A stretch of 64,000 nt of DNA, from NCBI RefSeq assembly GCF_010499455.1, contig NZ_JAAGOH010000002.1, positions 267,337 to 331,336 on the forward strand, read 5' to 3'. The position numbers were made by a program, and so were the translations under genes. This DNA is from Ideonella livida. GTDB taxonomy: Bacteria > Pseudomonadota > Gammaproteobacteria > Burkholderiales > Burkholderiaceae_C. Below, in pieces: positions 49,947-58,549 of the stretch. Under the pieces are notes generated by a model. It ran no database searches, was not told the origin of the DNA, and saw nothing but the letters and a program-made list of their open reading frames with translations. Position 1 is the stretch's first letter, and each line of letters begins with the position of its first letter.

Positions 49947-50798
49947 ATGCCCACCGCCCTGATCGCCGAAGACGAACCCCTGCTGGCGCACGCCCTGGAA
50001 GCCGGCCTGCGCCAAGCCTGGCCGGACCTGACCCTGCTGCCCAGCGCCCTGGACGGCGAGGAGGCGGTGGACGAAGCCCTGCGCCACCTGCCGGACCTGC
50101 TGTTCCTGGACATCCGCATGCCCGGACGCACCGGACTGGAGGCAGCCCAGGCCATCATGGAGGACTGGCCGGCCGGGCGCCCCCTGCCCCTGGTCGTCTT
50201 CATCACCGCCTACGACCAGTACGCGCTGCAGGCCTTCGAGGCCCAGGCGGTGGACTACCTGCTCAAGCCGGTGCCCCCGGCCCGGCTGGCCGCCGCGGTG
50301 CAACGCCTGCAGGGCTGGCTGGCCCAGCGGCCGGCCCCCACGGCCTGCACCCCCACCTCACCCACCGCCCCGCCAGCCGACGGCGCCGCCCCGCTGGGCC
50401 TGGACGAGAGCACCCTGGCCCGCCTGCGCCAGCTGCTGTCCACCCCCGCTGCCGCCGCGGTGCCCAGCCCGCCGCGGCTGCAGGTCATCCAGGCCTCCGC
50501 CGGCGCCACCGTGCACCTGGTGCCGGTGGCCGAGGTGGTCTACTTTGAAGCCGCCGACAAATACATTCGTGTGCTCACCGCGGACAAGGAGTACCTCATC
50601 CGCTGCGCCCTGCGCGAGCTGCTGCCGCAGCTCGACGAGCAGGAGTTCTGGCAGGTCCACCGCGGCACGGTGGTGCGGGCCACCGCCATCACCCAGGCCC
50701 ACCGCGACGAGGCCGGCCGGGTGTTTCTGCAACTGCGTCAGCGCCCCGAGCGCCTGCCGGTCAGCCGCCTGTACGCCCCGCGCTTCAAGGGCATGTGA
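49947..50798 (+). CDS. LytTR-family response regulator
   Basis: A 283-residue regulator. Receiver (about 1-120): ALIAEDEPLLAHAL, phosphoacceptor Asp55 in LLFLDIRMPGRTGLE, FITAYDQYALQAFEAQAVDY and LKPVPPARL. A Pro/Ala/Thr-rich linker (about 133-150) leads to the LytTR DNA-binding domain (about 175-280) with VVYFEAADKYIRVLT, YLIRCALRELLPQLDE, FWQVHRGTVVRATAI and LPVSRLYAPRF. It resembles AlgR/YehT-type regulators. LytTR proteins bind pairs of short direct repeats; I did not identify such repeats with confidence near the cassette. Confidence 0.93.
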   Translation: MPTALIAEDEPLLAHALEAGLRQAWPDLTLLPSALDGEEAVDEALRHLPDLLFLDIRMPGRTGLEAAQAIMEDWPAGRPLPLVVFITAYDQYALQAFEAQAVDYLLKPVPPARLAAAVQRLQGWLAQRPAPTACTPTSPTAPPADGAAPLGLDESTLARLRQLLSTPAAAAVPSPPRLQVIQASAGATVHLVPVAEVVYFEAADKYIRVLTADKEYLIRCALRELLPQLDEQEFWQVHRGTVVRATAITQAHRDEAGRVFLQLRQRPERLPVSRLYAPRFKGM

Positions 50799-50827
50799 GC
50801 GCCCACCGGCGGGCGGGGGCCGCTGGC

Positions 50828-50833
50828 TAGAAT
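50828..50833 (+). promoter_or_regulatory. -10 element upstream of glnS
   Basis: TAGAAT lies 84 bp before the glnS start in a GC-rich 119-bp gap. No clear -35 is present. The same hexamer appears in the ileS leader. Confidence 0.4.
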
Positions 50834-50917
50834 CGGTGACAACCCGCAGCGCCCGACGCCACGGACCCCCGTGCCCCGGCGAATGCGCCCCAACCCTTTG
50901 AATCTCCACGCTTTTTC

Positions 50918-52720
50918 ATGAGCGCCCACAAGCCCGCCACCCCCGGAGCGGCCGTCGAGCCGGTCAAGCCCCACAACTTCCTGCGCGCCATCATCGAGCG
51001 CGACCTGGAGGCCGGCACCTACGACCAGCGCCCCTTTGCCGGCAGCCCGGGCGACGCCGCCCACCACGCCGCCGGCCAGCCCGACCCGGCCCGCGTGCGC
51101 CTGCGCTTTCCGCCCGAGCCCAACGGCTACCTGCACGTGGGCCACGCCAAGAGCATCTGCCTGAACTTCGGCCTGGCGCGCGACTACGGCGGCGTGTGCC
51201 ACTTGCGCTTTGACGACACCAACCCCGAGAAGGAAGAGCAGGAGTACGTGGACGCCATCAGCGAGATGGTGGCCTGGCTGGGCTGGGACTGGAACGCCCA
51301 CGGCGTGAGCCACCAGTTCTACGCCAGCGACTACTTCGACTTCATGTACCGCGCCGCAGAGACGCTGATCGAGCGCGGCCTGGCCTATGTGGACGAGCAG
51401 ACGCCCGAGGAGATGCGTGCCAACCGCGGCGACTTCACCACCCCGGGCGTGGACAGCCCGTTCCGCGGCCGCACCCCGACCGAGAACCTGGCGCGCTTTC
51501 GAGAGATGCGTGACGGCGTGCACCCCGATGGCGCCATGGTGCTGCGGGCCAAGATCGACATGGCCTCGCCCAACATCAACCTGCGCGACCCGGCCATCTA
51601 CCGCATCCGCCGCGCCACCCACCACAACACCGGCGACAAATGGTGCATCTACCCGATGTACACCTTCGCCCACCCGATCGAGGACGCGCTGGAGCGCATC
51701 AGCCACTCGATCTGCACGCTGGAGTTTGAAGACCAGCGCCCCTTCTACGACTGGCTGCTGGAGAACCTGGCCGATGCCGGCCTGCTGGCCCGTCCGCTGC
51801 CCAAGCAGTACGAGTTCGGCCGCCTCAACCTCAGCTACGTCATCACCAGCAAGCGCAAATTGAAGCAACTGGTGGACGAAGGCCATGTGAGCGGCTGGGA
51901 CGACCCCCGCCTGCCCACCCTGGCCGGCATGCGCCGGCGCGGCTACACGCCCGCCTCCATCCGCAAGGTGGCCGACGACTCCGGCGCCAGCAAGACCAAC
52001 GCCTGGCTGGACTACTCGGTGCTGGACATCGCCCTGCGCGCCGACCTGGAGGAAAAGGCCCCACGCGCCATGGCCGTGATCGACCCGGTCAAGCTCAAGC
52101 TCACCAACTACGCCGAAGTCTTTGGCAGCGACGACTTCCGCGAACCCTGCAGCGCCCCCGCCCACCCGCACCTGCCCGAACTCGGCCAGCGCCAGTTCAG
52201 CCTGGGCCCCGAGCTGTGGATCGAGCGCGAAGACTTTGCCGAAGCGCCCGCCAAGGGCTTCTTCCGCCTGTTCCCGGGCAACAAGGTGCGGCTGAAGTAC
52301 GGCGTCATCATCGAGTGCACCGGCTGCGAGAAGGACGCTGACGGCCACATTACCGCCGTCACCGCCACCGTGATCCCCGACACCAAGAGCGGCACCCCCG
52401 GCGCCGACTCGGTCAAGGTCAAGGGCGTCATCACCTGGGTGGGCGTGCACGAGGCCGTGGCCTGCGAGATGCGCCTGTTCGACCGCCTGTTCACCGAGGC
52501 CCAGCCCGACGCCGGCGGCCGCGACTACCTGAGCGTGCTCAACCCGAACAGCAAGCAGGTGCTGCGCTCCTACCTGGAGCCCTCGCTGGCCAAGGCCCAA
52601 GCGGACGACAAGTTCCAGTTCGAACGCCACGGCTACTTTGTGGCCGACCGCCTGGACCACAGCGCCGAGCATCCGGTGATCAACCGCATCACCACACTCA
52701 AGGACGGCTGGGGCAAGTAA
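50918..52720 (+). CDS. glnS: Glutaminyl-tRNA synthetase
   Basis: A 600-residue class I synthetase charging tRNA-Gln. The HIGH motif is EPNGYLHVGHAKSICLN; the KMSKS-like motif is VITSKRKLKQLV. The central acceptor region has HLRFDDTNPEKEEQEY and GGVCHLRFDDTNP, and LDYSVLDIALRADLEE marks the C-terminal beta-barrel region. Length is a little above E. coli GlnS (554) because of an N-terminal extension and insertions. A strong terminator follows. Presence of GlnS indicates direct charging of tRNA-Gln. Confidence 0.97.
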   Translation: MSAHKPATPGAAVEPVKPHNFLRAIIERDLEAGTYDQRPFAGSPGDAAHHAAGQPDPARVRLRFPPEPNGYLHVGHAKSICLNFGLARDYGGVCHLRFDDTNPEKEEQEYVDAISEMVAWLGWDWNAHGVSHQFYASDYFDFMYRAAETLIERGLAYVDEQTPEEMRANRGDFTTPGVDSPFRGRTPTENLARFREMRDGVHPDGAMVLRAKIDMASPNINLRDPAIYRIRRATHHNTGDKWCIYPMYTFAHPIEDALERISHSICTLEFEDQRPFYDWLLENLADAGLLARPLPKQYEFGRLNLSYVITSKRKLKQLVDEGHVSGWDDPRLPTLAGMRRRGYTPASIRKVADDSGASKTNAWLDYSVLDIALRADLEEKAPRAMAVIDPVKLKLTNYAEVFGSDDFREPCSAPAHPHLPELGQRQFSLGPELWIEREDFAEAPAKGFFRLFPGNKVRLKYGVIIECTGCEKDADGHITAVTATVIPDTKSGTPGADSVKVKGVITWVGVHEAVACEMRLFDRLFTEAQPDAGGRDYLSVLNPNSKQVLRSYLEPSLAKAQADDKFQFERHGYFVADRLDHSAEHPVINRITTLKDGWGK

Positions 52721-52742
52721 GCCCGCCCGCTGCCGGCCGCCA

Positions 52743-52766
52743 AGCCGCCCGCCCGGGCGGCTTTTT
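52743..52766 (+). terminator. Intrinsic terminator of glnS
   Basis: AGCCGCCC (52743-52750), a GCCC loop, GGGCGGCT (52755-52762), then a run of five T (52762-52766). It lies 23 bp after the glnS stop. Confidence 0.85.
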
Positions 52767-52797
52767 CATGGGCGCCGCGCCGCCGGCCGGACACACC

Positions 52798-52820
52798 AAA
52801 GGGGCCCGCAGGCCCCTTTT
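52798..52820. terminator. Second hairpin between glnS and dctA, probably bidirectional
   Basis: AAAGGGGCC, loop CGCA, GGCCCCTTTT. On the plus strand the stem runs into TTTT and backs up the glnS terminator; on the minus strand it runs into TTTGG and could end the convergent dctA transcript, whose stop is at 52850. Confidence 0.7.
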
Positions 52821-52849
52821 GTCGTGTCGGTCAACGCGCAGCGGGCATG

Positions 52850-54232
52850 TCAGCGCGCGCCCGGCGCCGCCTCGTGCACCGCCGCCGGCAGGGCCTGGCC
52901 GGCGGCGGCCAGGGCCTGCTCCAGGCTGGGCTCGCTGCCCTCGGGCATGGGGGCCCCATCCAGCGCAGCCTGCATCTGCTGGCTGTCGAGCTGGCCACAC
53001 CACTTGGCCACCACCAGGGTGGCCACACCGTTGCCGATGAGGTTGGTCAGGGCACGGGCTTCGCTCATGAAGCGGTCAATGCCCAGGATCAACGCCAGGC
53101 CGGCCACCGGCACCCCGCCCACGGCCGACAGCGTGGCCGCCAGCACGATGAAGCCGGAGCCGGTGACGCCCGCCGCCCCCTTGCTGGTCAGCAGCAGCAC
53201 GGCCAGCAGCGTGAGCTGCTGGGTCAGGCTCATGGGCGTGTCGGTGGCCTGGGCGATGAACACCGCCGCCATGGTCAGGTAGATGGAGGTACCGTCCAGG
53301 TTGAAGGAGTAGCCGGTGGGGATCACCAGGCCGACCACACTCTTCTCGGCCCCGGCGTGCTCCAGCTTGCGCATCATGCGCGGCAGCACCGACTCCGACG
53401 AGGAGGTGCCCAGCACGATCAGCAGTTCTTCCTTGATGAACTTGATGAACTTGACGATCGAGAAGCCGTGGACCTTGGCGATCAGGCCCAGCACCACAAA
53501 GATGAACAGCAGGCAGGTGCCATAGAACGAGGCCATCAGCTGGGCCAGCTGCATCAGCGTGCCCACACCATACTTGCCGATGGTGAAGGCCATGGCGCCA
53601 AAGGCGCCGATCGGGGCCACCTTCATGATGGCGCCGACGATGGCAAACAGCACATGCGACAGCTTGTCGATGAAGGTGAACACCATGTTGTGCTTGCCGC
53701 CGAACTTCTGGAGCGCAAAGCCGAACATCACCGAGAACAGCAGCACCTGCAGGATGTCGCCCTTGGCGAAGGCGTCCACCACGCTGCTGGGGATGATGGC
53801 CAGCAGGAAGTCGACCGTGCCCTTCATCTTGCCCGGCTCGACATAGGCGGCGATGCCCTTGGTGTCGAGGTTGGCGGGGTCCACATGCATGCCGGTGCCC
53901 GGCTGCATCAGGTTGACGACCACCAGGCCGATGACCAGCGCCACGGTGGACACCACCTCGAAGTACAGCAGGGCCAGACCACCGGTCTTGCCCACCTTCT
54001 TCATGTTCTCCATGCCGGCGATGCCCAGCACCACGGTGCAGAAGATGATCGGGGCGATGATCATCTTGATCAGCTTGATGAAGCCGTCGCCCAGCGGCTT
54101 CATCTGCTCGCCCAGGGCGGGATAGAAGTGGCCCAGGGCAATGCCGATGGCAATGGCCGCCAACACCTGGACATACAGCGACTTGTAGAAGGGCTGGCGC
54201 GCTGCACCAACCGAAGGAGAAAGGGAACTCAT
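52850..54232 (-). CDS. dctA: C4-dicarboxylate/H+ symporter DctA
   Basis: A 460-residue member of the dicarboxylate/amino acid:cation symporter family importing succinate, fumarate and malate. Motifs: [39 protein letters not shown], the serine-rich loop [38 protein letters not shown], and [20 protein letters not shown]. About 8 membrane helices and two re-entrant loops are expected. The C-terminal 40 residues are Glu/Ala-rich. In many bacteria dctA depends on the DctB/DctD pair and sigma-54; no sigma-54 promoter is visible upstream, but repeated GGAAAACCC motifs are. Confidence 0.96.
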   Translation of the reverse strand: MSSLSPSVGAARQPFYKSLYVQVLAAIAIGIALGHFYPALGEQMKPLGDGFIKLIKMIIAPIIFCTVVLGIAGMENMKKVGKTGGLALLYFEVVSTVALVIGLVVVNLMQPGTGMHVDPANLDTKGIAAYVEPGKMKGTVDFLLAIIPSSVVDAFAKGDILQVLLFSVMFGFALQKFGGKHNMVFTFIDKLSHVLFAIVGAIMKVAPIGAFGAMAFTIGKYGVGTLMQLAQLMASFYGTCLLFIFVVLGLIAKVHGFSIVKFIKFIKEELLIVLGTSSSESVLPRMMRKLEHAGAEKSVVGLVIPTGYSFNLDGTSIYLTMAAVFIAQATDTPMSLTQQLTLLAVLLLTSKGAAGVTGSGFIVLAATLSAVGGVPVAGLALILGIDRFMSEARALTNLIGNGVATLVVAKWCGQLDSQQMQAALDGAPMPEGSEPSLEQALAAAGQALPAAVHEAAPGAR

Positions 54233-54243
54233 GGGGGTCTTCC

Positions 54244-54378
54244 GGGTTTTCCTTGACAGGGTTTTCCCTAAAGTTTAGGCAGGTCTCCCCCCTTGCAGCG
54301 TGTGGGTTCTGCGTAGGCCCGTCGGACGTGCGATCCGGCCTTGCCTGTGGACAATTACCACTGAATCAGGGGTTTTCC
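54244..54378. promoter_or_regulatory. Region upstream of dctA with repeated GGGTTTTCC and a palindrome
   Basis: GGGTTTTCC (GGAAAACCC on the dctA strand) occurs at 54244, 54259 and 54370; the first two are 15 bp apart and end within 36 bp of the dctA start. CCTAAA-G-TTTAGG at 54267-54279 is a perfect palindrome directly next to the second copy. They could be sites for a dctA regulator. The rest of the 292-bp gap to the TetR gene shows nothing I can name. Confidence 0.4.
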
Positions 54379-54524
54379 CCGGTCCGTGTGGACAAACATG
54401 TGGGCAAGGCGTGCGGGCGCCCGCCAAGTGCTTGAAGTCAAAGGCGCTGCCTTGCCGTGCTGCGAAAACAGGCACATCGCTCGTTTCGCCCACTTTTGGT
54501 GCATTCGCCGGGTCTGGCGGTGGA

Positions 54525-55280
54525 TCAGCCGCTGCGGGCCAGGGCTGCGGCCACGTCTTCGCGCAGCTGGCGCAGGGCCGCCAGCTCGGCCTGGGGCGCG
54601 GCCAGCGCCGGCCACAGCAGCTGGACCAGGCTGCGGGCGGTGGCATCGATGGCGGCATCGTCCAGGGGCCGGGATTGGCCCACCACCTCCCAGAGCAGAT
54701 GCTCCATGGGGCCCAGCACCGTGGCACGCATCAGGCGCAGCGACACGTCCTGCCGCAACTCGCCTCGGGCCTGCCCGCGCGCCAGCACCGCCATCAAGGG
54801 TGCGGTGTAGCGGCGCTGTAGCGGCTGGAAGGTCTCGCCCAGGTCCTGCCCCTTGCTGCGGCCCTCGGACAACACCAGGGCGCACAGTCCGGTGCCTTGC
54901 TGAAGGAACAGCCTCAGGTGGGTGCGAACCAGGTGCAGCAGCTGGGCCTGGGTGCTGGCCTGCGGGTCCAGGCCGGCTTCCATGGCCTGGATGATCTCGT
55001 CATACCAATCACTGATGACCTGCACGCACAGGGCACGCTTGCCGCTGAAGTAGGTGAAGACGGTGGCTTCGCTGATGCCCAGACGCTGGGCGATCTCGGT
55101 GGTGGTGGCCCGCTCGTAGCCCTTCTCGGCCAGGACCTCGCGGCCCACGCGCAAGAGGTCCCGGACCCGCTGCTCGGACTTGGCGCTGGCCGGTGGGCGA
55201 CGCCCGGCTCGGGGCGATGCGGCAGGGACGGATGCAGCACCGGACGTGCCGGGGGCCGGTGGTTCGGGCGGGGTGCTCAT
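54525..55280 (-). CDS. TetR-family regulator of the liu genes (LiuQ-like)
   Basis: A 251-residue TetR regulator. A disordered Pro/Ser/Ala-rich N-terminus (about 1-35) precedes the helix-turn-helix (VGREVLAEKGYERATTTEIA and LGISEATVFTYFSGKRALCV). The ligand domain follows. It is divergent from liuA, and two copies of a TTGAG-N5-CTCAA palindrome lie between the two genes. Burkholderiales are known to regulate branched-chain amino acid genes with a TetR protein named LiuQ; gene position and operators fit that, though I could not compare sequences. The effector would be an acyl-CoA intermediate. Confidence 0.85.
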   Translation of the reverse strand: MSTPPEPPAPGTSGAASVPAASPRAGRRPPASAKSEQRVRDLLRVGREVLAEKGYERATTTEIAQRLGISEATVFTYFSGKRALCVQVISDWYDEIIQAMEAGLDPQASTQAQLLHLVRTHLRLFLQQGTGLCALVLSEGRSKGQDLGETFQPLQRRYTAPLMAVLARGQARGELRQDVSLRLMRATVLGPMEHLLWEVVGQSRPLDDAAIDATARSLVQLLWPALAAPQAELAALRQLREDVAAALARSG

Positions 55281-55345
55281 GGCGGCCGCACTGTGCCGGC
55301 TGGCCCTGGCCCCGTCAACCCGGCCACAGACTTTCCACGCATTTA

Positions 55346-55360
55346 TTGAGCAAGCCTCAA
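55346..55360. promoter_or_regulatory. TetR operator copy 1 (TTGAG-N5-CTCAA)
   Basis: TTGAGCAAGCCTCAA in the TetR-liuA intergenic region, nearly identical to the second copy at 55461. It lies just upstream of a candidate liuA promoter (TTGCCT 55366-55371, 18-base spacer, TATGCT 55390-55395). Confidence 0.6.
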
Positions 55361-55460
55361 CTCTATTGCCTTACGCCGTGGGATGGCGCTATGCTGCAGC
55401 GCTGAAAGCGGCGGATGGCGGCCTTTTCGCCACCCCGAGGGTTGACCCGAATCCCAATAT

Positions 55461-55475
55461 TTGAGCAATGCTCAA
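55461..55475. promoter_or_regulatory. TetR operator copy 2 (perfect palindrome)
   Basis: TTGAGCAATGCTCAA is a perfect 7-bp inverted repeat around one base, 18 bp before the liuA start codon. Bound protein here would block transcript elongation or initiation into liuA. Confidence 0.7.
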
Positions 55476-55493
55476 TTCAGTGCGGAGACTGCC

Positions 55494-56666
55494 ATGTTCG
55501 AATCCACCTTCACCTTCCCCTTGGGCGAGGACATCGCTGCGCTGCGCGACGCGGTGCGCACCTTCGCGCAGGACCAGATCGCCCCGCGCGCCGCGCAGAT
55601 CGACCGCGACAACCTCTTCCCCGCTGACCTGTGGCGCAAGCTGGGCGAGCTGGGCGTGCACGGCCTGACCGTGCCCGAGGAGGAGGGCGGCACCAACCTG
55701 GGCTACGTCGCCCACATGGTCGCCATGGAGGAGATCTCCCGCGCCAGCGCCTCGGTGGGCCTGAGCTACGGCGCGCACAGCAACCTGTGCATCAACCAGA
55801 TCAAGCGCAACGGCAACGCCGCCCAGAAGGCGAAGTACCTGCCCCAGCTGATCAGCGGCGAGCACGTGGGCGCGCTGGCCATGAGCGAGCCGGGCGCCGG
55901 CTCGGACGTCGTCAGCATGAAGCTGCGCGCCGAGAAGAAGGGCGACCGCTACGTGCTCAACGGCAGCAAGATGTGGATCACCAACGGCGGCGACGCCGAC
56001 ACCCTGGTGGTCTACGCCAAAACTGAACCGGAGCTGGGTGCGCGCGGCATGACCGCCTTCATCATCGAGAAGGGCTTCAAGGGCTTCAGCAAGGGCGAGC
56101 ACCTGGACAAGCTGGGCATGCGCGGCTCCAACACCTACCCGCTGTTCTTCGACGACTGCGAGGTGCCCGAGGAGAACGTGCTGGGCGGCGAGGGCAACGG
56201 CGCCAAGGTGCTGATGAGCGGCCTCGACTACGAGCGCATCGTGCTCTCGGGCGGCCCGCTGGGCATCATGGCCGCCTGCCTGGACGTGGTCGTGCCCTTC
56301 GTGCACGAGCGCAAGCAGTTCGGCCAGTCCATCGGCGAGTTCCAGCTGATGCAGGGCAAGCTGGCCGACATGTACTCCACCTTCCAGGCCTGCCGCGCCT
56401 ACGGCTACGCCGTGGCCCAGGCCTGCGACCGTGGCGACCACAGCCGCACGCTGCGCAAGGACGCCGCCGGCGTCATCCTCTACACCGCCGAGAAGGCCAC
56501 CTGGATGGCCGGCGAGGCGATCCAGGCCCTGGGCGGCGTGGGCTACACCAACGAGTACCCCACCGGCCGCCTGTGGCGCGACGCCAAGCTCTACGAGATC
56601 GGCGCGGGCACCTCCGAGATCCGCCGCATGCTGATCGGCCGCGAACTTTTTGCTGAAACCTGCTGA
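55494..56666 (+). CDS. liuA: Isovaleryl-CoA dehydrogenase
   Basis: A 390-residue acyl-CoA dehydrogenase that oxidises isovaleryl-CoA to 3-methylcrotonyl-CoA with FAD. Family stretches: [70 protein letters not shown] and [14 protein letters not shown], where the Glu after Y is the position of the catalytic base in isovaleryl-CoA dehydrogenases. The C-terminus has [21 protein letters not shown] and [22 protein letters not shown] 55494 has GGAGA at 7 bases; a TTG at 55461 lies inside the operator and is less likely. First gene of the liu operon. Confidence 0.95.
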   Translation: MFESTFTFPLGEDIAALRDAVRTFAQDQIAPRAAQIDRDNLFPADLWRKLGELGVHGLTVPEEEGGTNLGYVAHMVAMEEISRASASVGLSYGAHSNLCINQIKRNGNAAQKAKYLPQLISGEHVGALAMSEPGAGSDVVSMKLRAEKKGDRYVLNGSKMWITNGGDADTLVVYAKTEPELGARGMTAFIIEKGFKGFSKGEHLDKLGMRGSNTYPLFFDDCEVPEENVLGGEGNGAKVLMSGLDYERIVLSGGPLGIMAACLDVVVPFVHERKQFGQSIGEFQLMQGKLADMYSTFQACRAYGYAVAQACDRGDHSRTLRKDAAGVILYTAEKATWMAGEAIQALGGVGYTNEYPTGRLWRDAKLYEIGAGTSEIRRMLIGRELFAETC

Positions 56667-56669
56667 CGG

Positions 56670-56681
56670 CCCCCCCCCCCC
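56670..56681 (+). repeat. Homopolymer of 12 C between liuA and liuB
   Basis: A run of 12 C starts four bases after the liuA stop codon. It lies in the non-coding spacer, so slippage would not change a protein. It could also be a sequencing-length uncertainty. Confidence 0.8.
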
Positions 56682-56748
56682 GAAGCGGCTGCGCCGTCTG
56701 ACAGGCCAGCCCACTCCACCCGGCGACTCCTGACCCCGTGACCGCACC

Positions 56749-58371
56749 ATGGCCCCACTGCCCTCCAAATTGAACGCCCGCAGCGCCGACGCCCAGGCCA
56801 ATGCCGCCGCCATGCAGGCGCTGGTGGACGACCTGCAAGCCAAGCTGTCCCAGATCGCCCAGGGCGGGGGCGAGGCCGCCCGCGCCAAGCACCTGGCCCG
56901 GGGCAAGCTGCTGCCGCGCGAGCGTGTGGAGATGCTGCTGGACCCGGACACGCCCTTCCTGGAGATCGCGCCGCTGGCCGCCCTGGGCGTCTACAAGGAA
57001 AAGGACGGCAGCGACGCCGCGCCGTCCGCCGGCCTGATCGCCGGCATCGGCCGCGTGGCCGGCATCGAATGCGTGATCGTCTGCAATGACGCCACCGTCA
57101 AGGGCGGCACCTACTACCCGCTCACCGTCAAGAAGCACCTGCGGGCGCAAGAGATCGCAGCGCAGAACCACCTGCCCTGCCTCTACCTGGTGGATTCCGG
57201 CGGCGCCAACCTGCCCAACCAGGACGAGGTGTTCCCGGACCGCGACCACTTCGGCCGCATCTTCTTCAACCAGGCCCACCTGAGCGCCCAAGGCATCGCC
57301 CAGATCGCCGTGGTGATGGGCAGTTGCACCGCCGGTGGCGCCTACGTGCCCGCCATGAGCGACGAGACCATCATCGTCAAGAACCAGGGCACCATCTTCC
57401 TGGGCGGCCCGCCGCTGGTGAAGGCCGCCACGGGTGAGGTGGTGAGCGCCGAGGACCTGGGCGGCGGTGATGTGCACACCCGCCTGTCCGGCGTGGCCGA
57501 CCACCTGGCTGAGAACGACCTGCACGCGCTGGCCCTGGCCCGCCAGGCCGTGGGCAGCCTCAACCGCACCAAGCCCCAGCCCCTGGTGCTGCGCACGCCG
57601 CAGGCGCCGCTGTACCCGGCCGAGGAACTGCTCAGCGTGATCCCCACCGACACGCGCAAGCCCTTTGACGTGCGCGAGATCATCGCCCGTGTGGTCGATG
57701 GCTCGGCGTTCGACGAGTTCAAGGCCCGCTATGGGCAAACCCTGGTCTGCGGCTTCGCCCACATCGAGGGCATGCCGGTGGGCATCGTGGCCAACAACGG
57801 CATCCTGTTCGCAGAAAGCGCCAACAAGGGCGCGCACTTCATCGAGCTGTGCTGCCAACGCCGCATTCCGCTGGTGTTCCTGCAGAACATCACCGGCTTC
57901 ATGGTGGGCCAGAAGTACGAGAACGAAGGCATCGCCCGCGCCGGCGCCAAAATGGTGACGGCCGTGGCCTGTGCCCAGGTACCCAAGTTCACCGTGATCA
58001 TCGGCGGCAGTTTCGGTGCCGGCAACTACGGCATGTGCGGCCGCGCCTACAGCCCGCGCTTCCTGTGGATGTGGCCCAACGCCCGCATCAGCGTGATGGG
58101 TGGCGAGCAGGCCGCCAGCGTGCTGGCCACCGTCAAGCGCGACGGCATCGAGGCCAAGGGCGGCGCGTGGACGCCCGCCGAGGAAGAAGCCTTCAAGGCC
58201 CCCATCCGCCAGCAGTACGAGGCCCAGGGCCACCCCTACTACGCCAGCGCCCGCCTGTGGGACGACGGTGTCATCCACCCGCTGGACACCCGCCGCGTGC
58301 TGGCCCTGGGCCTGTCGGCCAGCCTCAACGCGCCCATCCCGGAGACGAAATTCGGCGTGTTCCGCATGTGA
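56749..58371 (+). CDS. liuB: 3-methylcrotonyl-CoA carboxylase, carboxyltransferase (beta) subunit
   Basis: A 540-residue carboxyltransferase that moves CO2 from biotin to 3-methylcrotonyl-CoA. Typical stretches: [80 protein letters not shown], and [20 protein letters not shown] near the end. Length is normal (about 535). It pairs with LiuD at 60656-62719. ATG 56749 is 82 bp after liuA. Confidence 0.96.
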   Translation: MAPLPSKLNARSADAQANAAAMQALVDDLQAKLSQIAQGGGEAARAKHLARGKLLPRERVEMLLDPDTPFLEIAPLAALGVYKEKDGSDAAPSAGLIAGIGRVAGIECVIVCNDATVKGGTYYPLTVKKHLRAQEIAAQNHLPCLYLVDSGGANLPNQDEVFPDRDHFGRIFFNQAHLSAQGIAQIAVVMGSCTAGGAYVPAMSDETIIVKNQGTIFLGGPPLVKAATGEVVSAEDLGGGDVHTRLSGVADHLAENDLHALALARQAVGSLNRTKPQPLVLRTPQAPLYPAEELLSVIPTDTRKPFDVREIIARVVDGSAFDEFKARYGQTLVCGFAHIEGMPVGIVANNGILFAESANKGAHFIELCCQRRIPLVFLQNITGFMVGQKYENEGIARAGAKMVTAVACAQVPKFTVIIGGSFGAGNYGMCGRAYSPRFLWMWPNARISVMGGEQAASVLATVKRDGIEAKGGAWTPAEEEAFKAPIRQQYEAQGHPYYASARLWDDGVIHPLDTRRVLALGLSASLNAPIPETKFGVFRM

Positions 58372-58549
58372 GTCGCCCCGGGCGCCCGGCCTTGCCGGAG
58401 GGCCCGCCCCAGTGGCCCCAACCTGTCGCGCCCACCGCCGCCCCACCGTGACCGACCCCGCCGTGCCCACCCACCACGCCGCCCCCCGGGGCTGGGCCAT
58501 CGCCTGCACCCAAGCCGGGCGGGCCCGGGCGTGGCGGGCCCCATCGGCG

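Noticed and set aside
54253..54280. TTGACA at 54253-54258 with TAGGCA downstream as a sigma-70 promoter.
   Set aside because: It points away from dctA and toward the end of the TetR gene on the opposite strand, with no plus-strand gene to serve.
54233..54524. Sigma-54 promoter for dctA.
   Set aside because: No TGGCAC-N5-TTGC match on the minus strand with the right spacing.
55461..55493. TTG 55461 as liuA start adding 11 residues.
   Set aside because: It lies inside the TetR palindrome and lacks a ribosome site; ATG 55494 has GGAGA at good spacing and fits family length.
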